From Ampelocalamus luodianensis (taxonomy: Eukaryota; Streptophyta; Magnoliopsida; Poales; Poaceae): a stretch of DNA of 64,000 bases. Below, in pieces: positions 35,092 through 44,880 of this stretch. The translations under genes and the position numbers were made by a program. Each line of letters begins with the position of its first letter. Positions within the stretch are counted from its first letter, which is position 1. The notes under the pieces were generated by a model. It had not been told where the DNA came from and made no database searches. It saw only the letters and a program-made list of their open reading frames with translations. The stretch covers positions 7,445,001 through 7,509,000 of the forward strand of contig CM070629.1 in the NCBI GenBank assembly GCA_036346255.1, read 5' to 3'.

Positions 35092-35358
35092 GAGGAGAAG
35101 TCCAGGAGAGAGAGAGACGCGGTTTGGTTGATATTTTGTGGCTACGAATCGATCTGGTGTGGCAATCTAGTGTGGATTTTTCTTGGTGTGGCTGTTGGTT
35201 CTGGGGATGGTTCAAAAGGTATTGGTGACTACGTTTGTGACCATGGAGTTGTGATCTATTGATGCATGAGGAGGTCGCCGTGATCGTTAATACGCGCAGC
35301 AATAGACAGGAGAAGGACGTTTTGGTGACAGGAGTGTAACCGGTGTTGAAAGTAAAAG

Positions 35359-36455
35359 ATGAATCCTGAGGAGATTGAAGCTACGAGAAAAGCTAAGGAA
35401 GAAACTGCACGAAATGCTGTTGAGAAAAGTATTGTGACCATGGATGGGAGAAATGGAGAATCCTATTTGGTCACAAAAGGTGAGATGAGAGGTATATTGC
35501 AAGACCTCATCGCAATGGGTTTGGTAGGTTCTAGGGCTGAAACAAGATCGTCAGAGTTGAAGCTGGAGCTGATACCAAACGATGTGAAATTAGAAGGGAG
35601 CAAGAGTTACCTGATTAGTCCAGGAAGGCTCAGTTAATTCTGAAGACGAAGGGCGTAGAGCACTATCTACAGGAGACCTTCGTCGAGCCTATAGACAGGG
35701 GGAGTACTGATTGGAGGGTGTGGAACACCACCAACTCTGTGGTGGCGACATGGTTGTTAACTTCGGTATCCCCAACCATTGCTAGGATGGTGGAGGCGAT
35801 CCCAAGTGCAATGGTGATGTGGAAGACGCTGAAGAACATGTACTTTGGGGCTAGCAATGTAATGATGATGGTGGAGGGTCAGGGCAAGGTAGATGTTTTG
35901 AAACATGGGGAGAAGAATGTTCAAGAATATGCTAGTGAGCTGCAGCATTTGTGGGCAGATTTGGATTTGTGGGCAGATTTGGATCGATATGATCCACTGC
36001 AGCTGACGTGTGCTGGTGATATTGAGTTTAGTAAGGCATGGTTGCAACATAGGAGGGTCACTCACTTTTTGAAAGGTTTGAAATCTGAGTTTGAGAGCAG
36101 GAGGGCTTCAATATGTTATCAGGTGGTATTGTCAACTATAGAGGAGGCTATTTCAGCTATGGTTATCGAAGAAACTCGACAGAGAGTGATGGTGGGTAGC
36201 AACCCTATAAGACCAGCGTACGCCATAGCTGATGACAGGGAGTGTTATAACTGTAAGCAAACCGGACACTTGAGTTGGGTGTGTCCTCTCTCACGAACTG
36301 GAGGTTGCGAGGGTGAATGGATTTGCCGTGATGCGAGATGCAGCAACTTGAACTTTGCAAGAAGGACCGAGTGTTACAAGTGTGGGGCATCTCGCCCTAG
36401 TAGAGACGGTGGTGGGAATAATAGATCCACTGAAGGAGGTCAAGGTGGGAGGTAG
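35359..36455 (+). pseudogene. Gag protein with CCHC knuckle plus RanBP2-type zinc finger, one frameshift
   Basis: The first frame (35359-35637) starts M-N-P-E-E-I-E-A-T-R-K. A one-base shift near 35625 moves the homologous reading into the second frame, which runs to 36453. That part has the copia-type Gag core (G-V-E-H-Y-L-Q-E-T-F, W-R-V-W-N-T-T-N-S-V, F-L-K-G-L-K-S-E-F). A CCHC knuckle follows, C-Y-N-C-K-Q-T-G-H-L-S-W-V-C (about 36243-36284). Next is a RanBP2-type finger, W-I-C-x4-C-x3-N-x6-C-x2-C (about 36319-36390). The tail is R/G-rich. A six-codon direct duplication (L-W-A-D-L-D twice, 35949-35985) is present. CCHC knuckles bind RNA in Gag. RanBP2 fingers bind single-stranded RNA or ubiquitin in host proteins. 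Confidence 0.85.
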
Positions 36456-36849
36456 AGGTAGAGGAAGAGGAAGAGGTGCCCCCAGGGCCAATGCAGCCAT
36501 GAAGAGGAGAAGACCGCATAATCAAAGAAGTGGCAGAAGGGAGAAGAGGATTTGGACTGGAGTTAAGCGTGATGGGCTATAGTAGAGGTAGAGGTGGTGG
36601 AGGCCGAGACTGGAGGCTTGTGGGTAGAGATGGTGGAGGCCAGGGGTGGCCTGGGGCATAAGGGTAGAGGAAGATGAGGTTGAGGTCGGGGCAGCTTGTA
36701 GATAGTGGAAATGGATTTGATAAGTCCCTGGTAATATTGGTGGTGAGCAATTTTTGGTCTTTTGTAATAGTATTGACTATGATTTTGGTATATTCTAGTA
36801 ATGATATTGCAGTATATAATAAGATGGACATGACGGTTATCTCATGCCC

Positions 36850-37017
36850 ATCTTGAGGGGGAGTGTTGGAGATATTAGAGTTATTAGAGATATTAGAGTT
36901 TAGATAAGAGTCAAATCTTGTGCGATTCTAAGAGTCCGAGTCGAATTGTAATATTTAACACTATAAATAAATAGTGTGGGGTCTAAAGGACACACACAAT
37001 ATTCCTGAAATCCGACA
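36850..37017 (+). repeat. Polypurine tract and 3' LTR of the Gag-only element
   Basis: CTTGAGGGGGAG (36852-36863) is the purine tract. The LTR starts at 36864. Relative to the 5' LTR it has a small tandem duplication of TTATTAGAGATATTAGAG and scattered substitutions. Confidence 0.85.
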
Positions 37018-37546
37018 TACATTCGCTACCACCTAAGAGCTAATGCCTAATCTCCGGTATAGGGACTGCAAAACACTCGAAATAACTATTTGCATACAAC
37101 ATAAGGAGTGTTGCGTTCTTATTCTATACGAGCTATGTTCTTGTTTCTTTATTGAGGCGTTATTTCTCAGATGGAAAATGTAGTAGCACAAAACCTCGAG
37201 GTTTCTCTTTTCGTTATACTCTCATTTTTTGCATACGATGTTGCCGAAATGTTTGAAAAGTTGCAATTATTCATCTTGCAGAAAAAAACTGATGGTATTT
37301 ACGATTATGTAATTTGTAGGGGAGGCATTTTGGAATGCTTCTCTATTGGCTTTTTCAAAAATGGATGTGTTCTCTCCTAGAATAGCATGCTAACAATTGA
37401 AGATTACTATGTTTACATCTTCCCTATAAGTTTTTATCCACCATATTACAAATGCTAATAAACATACACTGAAGCGTTGTCCTCTCTAAAAAAAATACAA
37501 TTAGTATTCTTCATAATATGTAGACTGAATATGCATATGCTTGGAC

Positions 37547-39447
37547 CATGGTTATTAAGTCGACAAGTCGACACTACCCTCCTAGTGATTGACTTGCCGA
37601 CTAGTCGAAAGATATTGTTTATATGGCAGTGATATGTATGTACACATGTATATATTATATACCTTGTATTGCAGTGATTGAAAAGTACATCTATAGTTTG
37701 AATTAAAGGGAGGATTGATGACTTACATGTTTTGAGTCCAAACTCCCTTCATTTGATTTGTTGAATCCATATTTGAAACATGATTTGAGACCTTCATGCT
37801 GCAAAATTAAAAAACAAGAATGAGCATATGATGATTGATGAAGATAAACTATGATGAACTCATACAATACCTTCGAGGAAGAGCAATATAGCGCCATGAA
37901 TTAAAGAGGACAATACAGATCATACAACATAAGTACATAACAACAAATAAATGAACAATTAGAAAATTAAACATCTAAAACATCAAGTTCTCAATGATAA
38001 TAGCGTTCTACACGATAGTTAAGTAACACGACAACAAGTTCCTAAGTCTCAAATAACAAAAGTAAAGCATAATCATCACAGTCTATCAACATTGCTTAAC
38101 ACAACAGGCTTGGGACTCCTTGTCGGTTGTTGTCACACTCACATCTTCGTCCTCCTCCTTCATCGTCATAATCTAGGAAGAGTGGTCTGCCCTTCTTGTA
38201 CTTCCACAAAGCCTCTCGTATCTCTTTTATGATTGTTGTTGTAGTCTTGGCCCATTTTTGAATATCTCCAACTCACCCGCAAGATGCTACTTAAACCTTT
38301 TGATTCCTCCCGATACCTTCCGGTCATAAAGCGAACATTAGACCAAATCTCGGTTGCCAACAACTAGCCAAAAGCCATACTTCTATACCAGATCATTAGA
38401 CTTAGCCTTCCGCTTATGATCATTAGCTGGATCATGCCCTTCGGTGCCCATTGTCGGATTTAGAGTTGAAGTTGGAGTTGGAGTTGAAAATTGCTCTCCA
38501 TAATCCCTACATATGGACAGTGGATACATGCAGTATTTTAGTCAGTAGTTCAGCCCCACGTTCAGGCACAAAACAGAACAGAGAGAAGAGAAATAGAGAG
38601 AGCTTAGTTAGGGTGACGACGGGCGGCGGGATCTGCAGGGTGAGGGCGACGATGGATGACAGGAGCTGCGGGGTGAGGGGAGCTGACGACAAAGGGCTGG
38701 GGAAGCTGAGGACGAGGGGCGACGGGAGCTGAGGACGAGGGCGAGCGGCGTGCAACGGGAGCTTGGGATCTGAGGAGTGAGGACGACGGGCGACAGGAGC
38801 TGAGGACAAGGGCGACAACGGGCGGCGACTGCTCGGGATCTGAGGACGAAGGGCGGCGACAGGCTGGGAGTTGAGGACGAGGGCAACGACGAGCGGCGGG
38901 CGACAGAAGCTCGGGAGCTGAGGACGAGGGCGACGACGGGCGGCGGCGGCTCGGGAGCTCAGGATTGAGGACGAATGGCGGAGGTGGGCTGGGAGCTGAG
39001 GATGAGGGCAACGACGAGCAGCGGGTGACGGGAGATCGGGATATGAGGAGTGAGGACGACGAGCGACGGGAGCTAAGGACAAGGGAGACGACGAGCGGCG
39101 GCTGCTCGGGAGCTTGGGATTGAGGACGAAGGGTGGCGGCGGGCTGGGAGCTAAGGACGAGGGCGATGACGAGCGCTGGGCGGCGGCTGCGACCTTCAGC
39201 TCCCGCCGAGGGCAACGATGGGCAGCGACGCGCTGGGAGCTGCGGCAGAGGGCACTGGGAGCTGCGGTGCTGGAGCTGGATTGCTGGAATGTGAGCCCTC
39301 CCTCACTCACTCCCTCACTCACTCGCTCTGACAAGTGGACCCCACGCTTCTCCCACCAAAGTCGGCCAACTTGGGCTGACAAGTCGAGTTGCCAGGTCAG
39401 TCAGTTCTTCTCCACCAATTTATGGACTAGTCGACTTAATAACTATG
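37547..39447. mobile_element. Non-autonomous hAT-like element (1.9 kb) in intron 2 of ENT copy 3
   Basis: The left end CATGGTTATTAAGTCGAC is inverted at the right as GTCGACTTAATAACTATG, with one mismatch. The 8-bp flanks are GCTTGGAC (37539-37546) and GTTTGGAC (39448-39455), matching 7 of 8. Subterminal GTCGAC/AGTCGAC copies are also inverted. No transposase was found. The core is a GC-rich minisatellite. Confidence 0.85.
38620..39230. repeat. GC-rich minisatellite with higher-order structure inside the hAT element
   Basis: The plus strand repeats blocks such as GGCTGGGAGCTGAGGACGAG (about 38866, 38986, 39142) and GAGGAGTGAGGACGACG (about 38778 and 39041), with units of about 120-160 bp nested in a ~260-bp period. 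The 291-codon minus-strand open frame (38507-39382), Arg/Pro/Ser-rich, is a by-product of the repeat and should not be called a gene. Confidence 0.75.
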
Positions 39448-41263
39448 GTTTGGACTAATGAGTATTTATTTACTACTCCAAAAAGACAATTCAGTTGGAT
39501 CTAAAAACTACTTTTTTCATATCTAGAAACTACTTTTATCTTTTAAGTTTGATCATATCCTTAAGAAATTATTAGTCCATGTACACATGAGGTATTATGG
39601 CCTGCTAATTATCGCAGGGCTACCACCCAACTAGAGTGCTCACTCTAGCATATCAACCTTTTGCTTTTGGAACAGCTTTGCTCGTAATCTGGCAGGATAT
39701 ATATTATTCTTCTTGAGATCTCTGGACTTGATCATAGTAAGTCCTAAAATTACTGTGTGTCACTTTTGTCTCTATACACGGGCTGAAGCTTGTTTCTATG
39801 CTCCTTTTCATCTGTGTTGTAGGCTTGTAGCTGGATATTGCAACTGCAGGAAGAGGTGGCTTGGCAGCGTTCGCCGGCGTTTGCACCATCAGTGCGGTGT
39901 TTGGGGTTGCCGATGCACATGTTCACATGGTTGGTGATTTGACCTTGATGTGTCCTAAATTTTTCAGGTTTATCACGTATCCCGAATGAAAATTCTTGTG
40001 CTATGTACATACTATGTGCTATCTTAATTCCCATCTAAGTTATAAACCAGATATATCTTCTGTTTTCTGGGATTGCAGTCTTTCTTAGCTGGATTTGGTG
40101 CTTCAGGCGCGCTAACCTCAGCTCTGAGATTTATGACAAAGGCAGCCTTTGAGAACACACAAGACGGTCTTCACAAGGGAGCAAGTAAGAGCAGTACATC
40201 ATATGCTAATATGTATACCAACATTACTGGTTTAGTACTATACTGTGTGATATTTCAGATTCATGTGAAGCATTTGCCCAATGAGGCAGCGCTGTTCTTT
40301 GCGGTGTCATGCTTCGTTGAACTGTTGTGCGTTCTAGCATACGGCTTTGTGTTCCCAAAGCTGCCAATTGTGAAGTACTACCGTGCGAAAGCAGCTTCTG
40401 AAGGATCTCTCACGGTCACTGCAGACCTTGCTGCTGCAGGAATCAAGAACCATGTATGAACTTTCAGGCCAAAACATAATAGAACAAGAAGGAATCCATA
40501 ATGCCAATAATCTCAACCATGTGTACATGAAACCTTTCAGGCTGAAGCAAGCACAGAACTCACCGAGCGACTCACCAACAAGCAGCTGCTCATGCAAAAC
40601 ATGGACTATGCGGCTCATATGTTCCTGGTCTATGCCCTCATCCTGTCCGTCTTCCCCGGGGTTTTGTCTGAAGATACCGGGTCACACAGCTTGGCTCGTG
40701 GTACGTACTACTGTTTCCTGACTGTAATCGTTTACTGTAAGATCATCTCGTGCCATCTGATGAGGCGATGACACGGTTTCCTCTTGCAATTTCCAGGTAC
40801 GTTCTTGACTTCTTGTTCTGCTCGCGGCGTACAACACCGGCGATCTCATCGGTGTCTGCCCCTCGCGCGACGCCTCAAGCTGACGTCCCGGAGGGGCGCT
40901 GCGGCCGCGGTGCTCTCGCGCTTCCTGCTCATCCCGGCGTTCTACTGGGCCGCCAAGCGCGGCGTCCAAGGCTACATGATCTTCCCGACGGCCGTGCTGG
41001 GGCTGAGCAACGGCTACCTCACCGTGTGCGTCCTCACCGAGGCGCCCAATGGAAACAAGGCAAAGTCATTTCGCTACTCCTACTCGTGTTGTTTCGTTTG
41101 CAACTGCAACCCGTGTACGTGAGAACGTGCGATGTTATCCGTCTTGTCCGTGCTGGGGCCGGAGCAGAATGCGTTGGGGAACGTGCTCGTCGCCTGCCTC
41201 CTCGCCGGCATATTTTCCGGCGTCGTGCTCGACTGGCTGTGGATCGTAGGGAAGGGCTTGTGA

Positions 41264-41912
41264 CCGGAGGACAGCTTCCGTTCGTGAAAACGCAGAATGT
41301 TTAACTGATTTGTTGCAATAATAAGATCGTATAACTCATAAGATGGTTTTTTTTTTGGGTTGAAAAAGAACCTTTTTTTCCTGAGAAGGCATAAGATGAC
41401 AACTACTACTCCAGAAAATACACATCTACAGGCCAAGGAAAAAAAAACATATCGTGACTGACAAGTTACAAGTAGGTGTAGCGCGTAGTTATGCAGGCAA
41501 AATTGGCTACATGACATGTAACTTTTGTATCATTTGCCTTTATATATCTAAATTTTGTGTCTTTACCAAAAAAAAACATTAAAATTTTCAAAAAACACAA
41601 ATTTTGTGGCTCTTTGCTATAAGACACTGAGATCAATATAATATTATTTTCGGACTGAAGAGAAGAGAGAATGCTAGTGAAAAGTCTATTTTGCCTTTTT
41701 GTCTTCTTTCTTCCCCGTCTCTCCTCTTCTTCTCCTTTGTCTTCTTTCTTCCTCTTCACCCCTCTTCTTGATCTCCACCTCTGCCTCTGCTTCGTTCTCA
41801 TCGCAAACTTCTCCACGCCTGTCAAACTCTCGTTGGCGGCGAAGCCCTAGGCAATCCCTGAGACGCAAGCACACGCATATGGCAGGCACGATCGGAAGCA
41901 GGCGCCACCGCC
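41264..41912. other. 3' flank of ENT copy 3, no supported gene
   Basis: AT-rich, followed by a CT-rich run (41690-41830) that looks like the 5' UTR of the exportin-like exon that follows. Confidence 0.4.
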
Positions 41913-41999
41913 ATGCAGGGTTTCCACGGCGGCGCGCACGATCTGCAACAGCTCCAGGCCACCATGCTCGCCATCGAGCAGGCCTGCTTCCTCATCCAA
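41913..41999 (+). pseudogene. Isolated first exon resembling plant exportin-4
   Basis: ATG at 41913 opens 29 codons, M-Q-G-F-H-G-G-A-H-D-L-Q-Q-L-Q then A-T-M-L-A-I-E-Q-A-C, ending at a GT donor (42000-42001). This matches, from memory, the first exon of plant exportin-4 (importin-beta family nuclear export receptor). No later exon of that large gene was recognised downstream, so this is a fragment, either captured by a transposon or left from a truncated duplication. The CT-rich stretch upstream fits its 5' UTR. Confidence 0.6.
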
Positions 42000-42184
42000 G
42001 TTGGGCCCCCAACCTACTCTCAGTGCTGTCCTAGTCAATTCCGTGTTCCTGTGCCGCTTTGCGCGGCTGGTGCTGCGTGTCTCGGTGTAAATTTGGTGTG
42101 TGTGGGTTTCTGCTCGGCTTGGTTATGCTCTTACGTCATATGATGGAGTTGCTTGGTGTGCAAATTATGTGATAATTTGTTTTT

Positions 42185-42710
42185 TAGTAAATTTCAATTT
42201 GGACCATGTAATTTTACCATGATTTTACTTTGCACCACCCTTAACAAATCTTTTTATTTTGCACATCCTCTTTTTACCATGTGTTGCACTTTGCACCAGG
42301 GTAAGTATTTGATCGCCTTCGTTGGTGCTCACCAACGATGAATGGTGGTGCGGGAGGCAGCGACAAGGCACGTGATGAAGAGGGGGGAGGGAGGGGTAGA
42401 TGGAGCTAGGAAATGGATTGAAAGCGGGAGAGAATAGCTGGAGCATCGTCGACGGCGACCAAAGCAACGGCGGCGATGGCAAAACGGCTCATTCTCTCTA
42501 TTTTTTGGGTTGCCGCTACCTCGGCGGCCGTGCCTCACTGCCGACAAGCTGCCTACACGTCTCTCATGTTTTCATCTTGCTGACAGGACGTTCTCCTGCT
42601 GCAAAGTAAAATAAAAAGTAAGAAGTGGTAGTGCAAAGTGAAAATATTTGCTAAATGTGGTGCAAAATAAAATCATAGTAAGATTATATGATCCAAAGTG
42701 AAATTTACTC
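42185..42710. mobile_element. MITE, 526 bp, with ~110-bp inverted ends
   Basis: The left arm TAGTAAATTTCAATTTGG... is inverted on the right as ...CCAAAGTGAAATTTACTC. The arms match over about 110 bp (ATGATTTTACTTTGCACCAC versus its complement). TTGTTTTT flanks both sides (42177-42184, 42711-42718), an 8-bp duplication. The core (42320-42600) is GC-rich. A Mutator or hAT origin is possible. Confidence 0.75.
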
Positions 42711-43044
42711 TTGTTTTTCCCACTCAAATCATCTGGCGTGGTTCTGATTTGTTGTGCGTCTTGTGCGCTGTTGATCGACGCTTCCATGTGGATTTGGTGA
42801 CGTGATCCCGTTTGATAGGGTTGCAATGAGGTTTAGCGAGGGATTAGGTGTTTGTTTTGGACATCAAAAACTTTTAAATTGGTTGCTTAATTTAAGTGGT
42901 TTTGGGTCTCTGAATTGGCCGCTCGGGAGTGAGATTTTCATGCCTCGTTGAATCCTGCAAAGGCACATTTGATTGGTTCCAAGGATTAAACTGGTCGTTA
43001 TTGAGATTTTTTTTAGTTCAGAATAGTGTTTTCTCAAGATCTCT

Positions 43045-43319
43045 TAAAGTATCCAGAGGAGGGAGGACAAGATCAATCCTCACCTCACCACTTATAACAT
43101 CAAGACCGCGACCATCGTAAGCTGAGCTCCGCTACCTCCCCAATGGAAAATTTTGTACTAATACTCCGCTGACTTCGAGTACATACCGTTCGGCGTCGGA
43201 CGCGGATGCGCCCGAGGATGGTGTTCGAGCTGGCGAACATGATGCTCGCGCTCACCGGCCTCCTATACCACTTCAACCGGGAGCTGTCGGACGAGATGGA
43301 GCCCGACGAGTTGGACTGA
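43045..43319 (+). pseudogene. Cytochrome P450 (CYP71-like) C-terminal fragment with lost heme ligand
   Basis: A short piece near 43075-43120 reads like the start of the I-helix region (L-T-T-Y-N-I-K-T-A-T-I). After a jump, 43165-43319 reads D-F-E-Y-I-P-F-G-V-G-R. A one-base frameshift follows, then R-M-R-P-R-M-V-F-E-L-A-N-M-M-L-A-L-T-G-L and the C-terminus ...M-E-P-D-E-L-D then TGA. The conserved heme-loop F-x-x-G-x-x-x-C-x-G has Arg (CGC) where the heme-binding Cys (TGC) belongs. The K-helix and PERF regions are missing. P450s of this class are ER-bound mono-oxygenases; this fragment cannot be active. Confidence 0.8.
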
Positions 43320-44880
43320 CATGACAAGAGGAAAGAACGAATGAAGATAAGGGCATTTAAGTCATTTTAAACTCCTTTTCTGTTCAGAGTTGGCCACAGG
43401 CCCACAGCACACGAAGGTGTGGCGAGTGGGAAGTGGGTACCATTGCTCAGAGGAGTGGGGCCTACCTGCTGCCCACGGGATTGGCAAACCAGCTGGCGCC
43501 AAGTCAGCATGGCTGGTATTTTATTTTTTCTGGGCCCACCTCGCTCGGATGGGACATCCCGTCCAGGTCAGCAGCATATAATTACAAGCACCGAGGAAGT
43601 ACCAATGCCAACAGGAGGAATGATTGTTCTTTTTTGGATTTGTTTATTGGCACTCAGGCACTTTTGCATTTGCTTACTGGGATTAAGATATTCTGGCCCG
43701 ATTAGCACCGATTAATTTAGCTCAATTTTTGAGCTGATCTTAACCGTTGATCAAATTACCAAAGCTTCAAACATCTCCCGAAAAAAATAATGTTGCCTGC
43801 TCAACTAACAAAGTGTGACATATCACTGAAACTTTTTTGTCAATAAGTTTGAACTCCTAGTGCACATTCAGAATAATGCAAAACCCAATGGTGTTATTTA
43901 CTAGTGGTATTTTGAAGAAAAGAAAAGAAAAAAAAATGATCTTATGGAAGGAGTGGAAGTGCCTGTACATCCATAGAAGGGATTTAAAATTCTAAATTTT
44001 CTTATGAAGTTACCCTTCACCTTCTGGTGCCAGCTTATTCGGGTTAATTTCCTTCTACAAATGTGTGGTTCATGAGCTCCACTACATATGTAACGCCATA
44101 CAAGCGCATCTGTTGTGATTATCTGCAAGAATGGATATATATAATTTACAAGCTCTTAGAAAACGTTATCTCAGAACCTAATCTTTGAGCAGTGGGCGAT
44201 GCACCTTTCCCTACCTTGGAGCAAATTGCTACAGATTATATTGCAGAATGGTCACAAACAGCCACCAACTAGATGATATTATATGGGGGAACTATAATTT
44301 GACCCAGATTCAGACAACGAGCAAAAACATTAAGCCCGTATGCTTCTGTGTTTGGCTTCACATTGGATGTCTTTTTGCCATAATTCAAACGCTTAACTTC
44401 CACGACGATTGCGATTCTTGTTTGGACAAAACGTTACGTAAGAATCTTTCTTTCATTCTGTCCAGGAGAAAGCCATTTCTGCCTCCCTTTTTCAAAGATC
44501 TTCCGAGAGCTGAATCGGCCGTGCTTCGGATGTTTCCTAGCGGCACAAATAAACCAAAACTATTCGCTGGGATTAGGAGTGCAAGTGGAGTGGGCTGTGG
44601 ACAGCCCGTGCCCACCTGTGTTGGCTGCCGAACCATTTGCGGCTGCTCCTAACCCGCAACGCAGTCCGCACCAATATGTTGGTGGGCTTGCGGCCGCCCA
44701 CAAAGAACCAACACATCTACTTGCTCCTGTAGACGACTGACGAATGACCTTGCGCTGCGTGGCAATCAACTAGTAACGATTGACAAACTATCATATTTTT
44801 ATAGAAGAAAAAGATCTTTAGTATTAAGATACACGCACTAGTCAAGTTAAACTTAAGATTTAGTTTATACTCCTATATGT
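43320..44880. other. No supported gene
   Basis: Mixed AT- and GC-rich sequence with short open frames and no recognised domain. 44560-44720 has locally repeated GTGGGC/GCCGCCC motifs that may mark a small element, but I could not define ends. Confidence 0.3.

Larger units (their letters stand above)
34426..37017 (+). mobile_element. Short-LTR, Gag-only retrotransposon (TR-GAG/LARD-like), 2.6 kb
   Basis: Direct terminal repeats of 137 bp (34426-34562) and 154 bp (36864-37017) both start TGTTGGAGATATTAGAG and end ACA. The right copy carries a ~17-bp internal duplication. TACA abuts both ends (34422-34425, 37018-37021), a 4-bp target duplication or a decayed 5-bp one. A PBS for initiator Met-tRNA follows the left LTR and a purine tract precedes the right LTR. 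The only protein is a Gag with zinc fingers. No protease, RT, RNase H or integrase is present. It must have moved using another element's enzymes, most likely Ty1/copia. Confidence 0.85.
37171..41263 (+). pseudogene. ENT copy 3, decayed
   Basis: All nine exon positions are identifiable: 37171-37200, 37320-37425, 39618-39736, 39831-39967, 40079-40184, 40290-40453, 40541-40700, 40797-41059 and 41156-41263. Damage: exon 2 is frameshifted and its donor is AT, not GT (37426-37427). Exon 3 is 37 nt short with a stop (...Y-Y-S-S then TGA). Exons 4, 7 and 8 have frame-changing indels. The last acceptor is TG instead of AG (41154-41155). The C-terminal exon keeps V-V-L-D-W-L-W-I-V-G-K-G-L then TGA. 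Exons 5 and 6 keep frame (A-S-G-A-L-T-S-A-L-R; K-L-P-I-V-K-Y-Y). Exons 8-9 are GC-rich as in copy 1. The last intron starts GC as in the other copies. A hAT element fills intron 2. Confidence 0.92.

Noticed and set aside
38507..39382. 291-codon Arg/Pro/Ser-rich minus-strand ORF
   Set aside because: Caused by a GC minisatellite inside a hAT element. Periodic, with no domain.
40750..41304. 184-codon frame over the end of ENT copy 3
   Set aside because: Mostly an out-of-frame reading of ENT exon 8 sequence. The true ENT frame is at 40860-41059 and 41156-41263.
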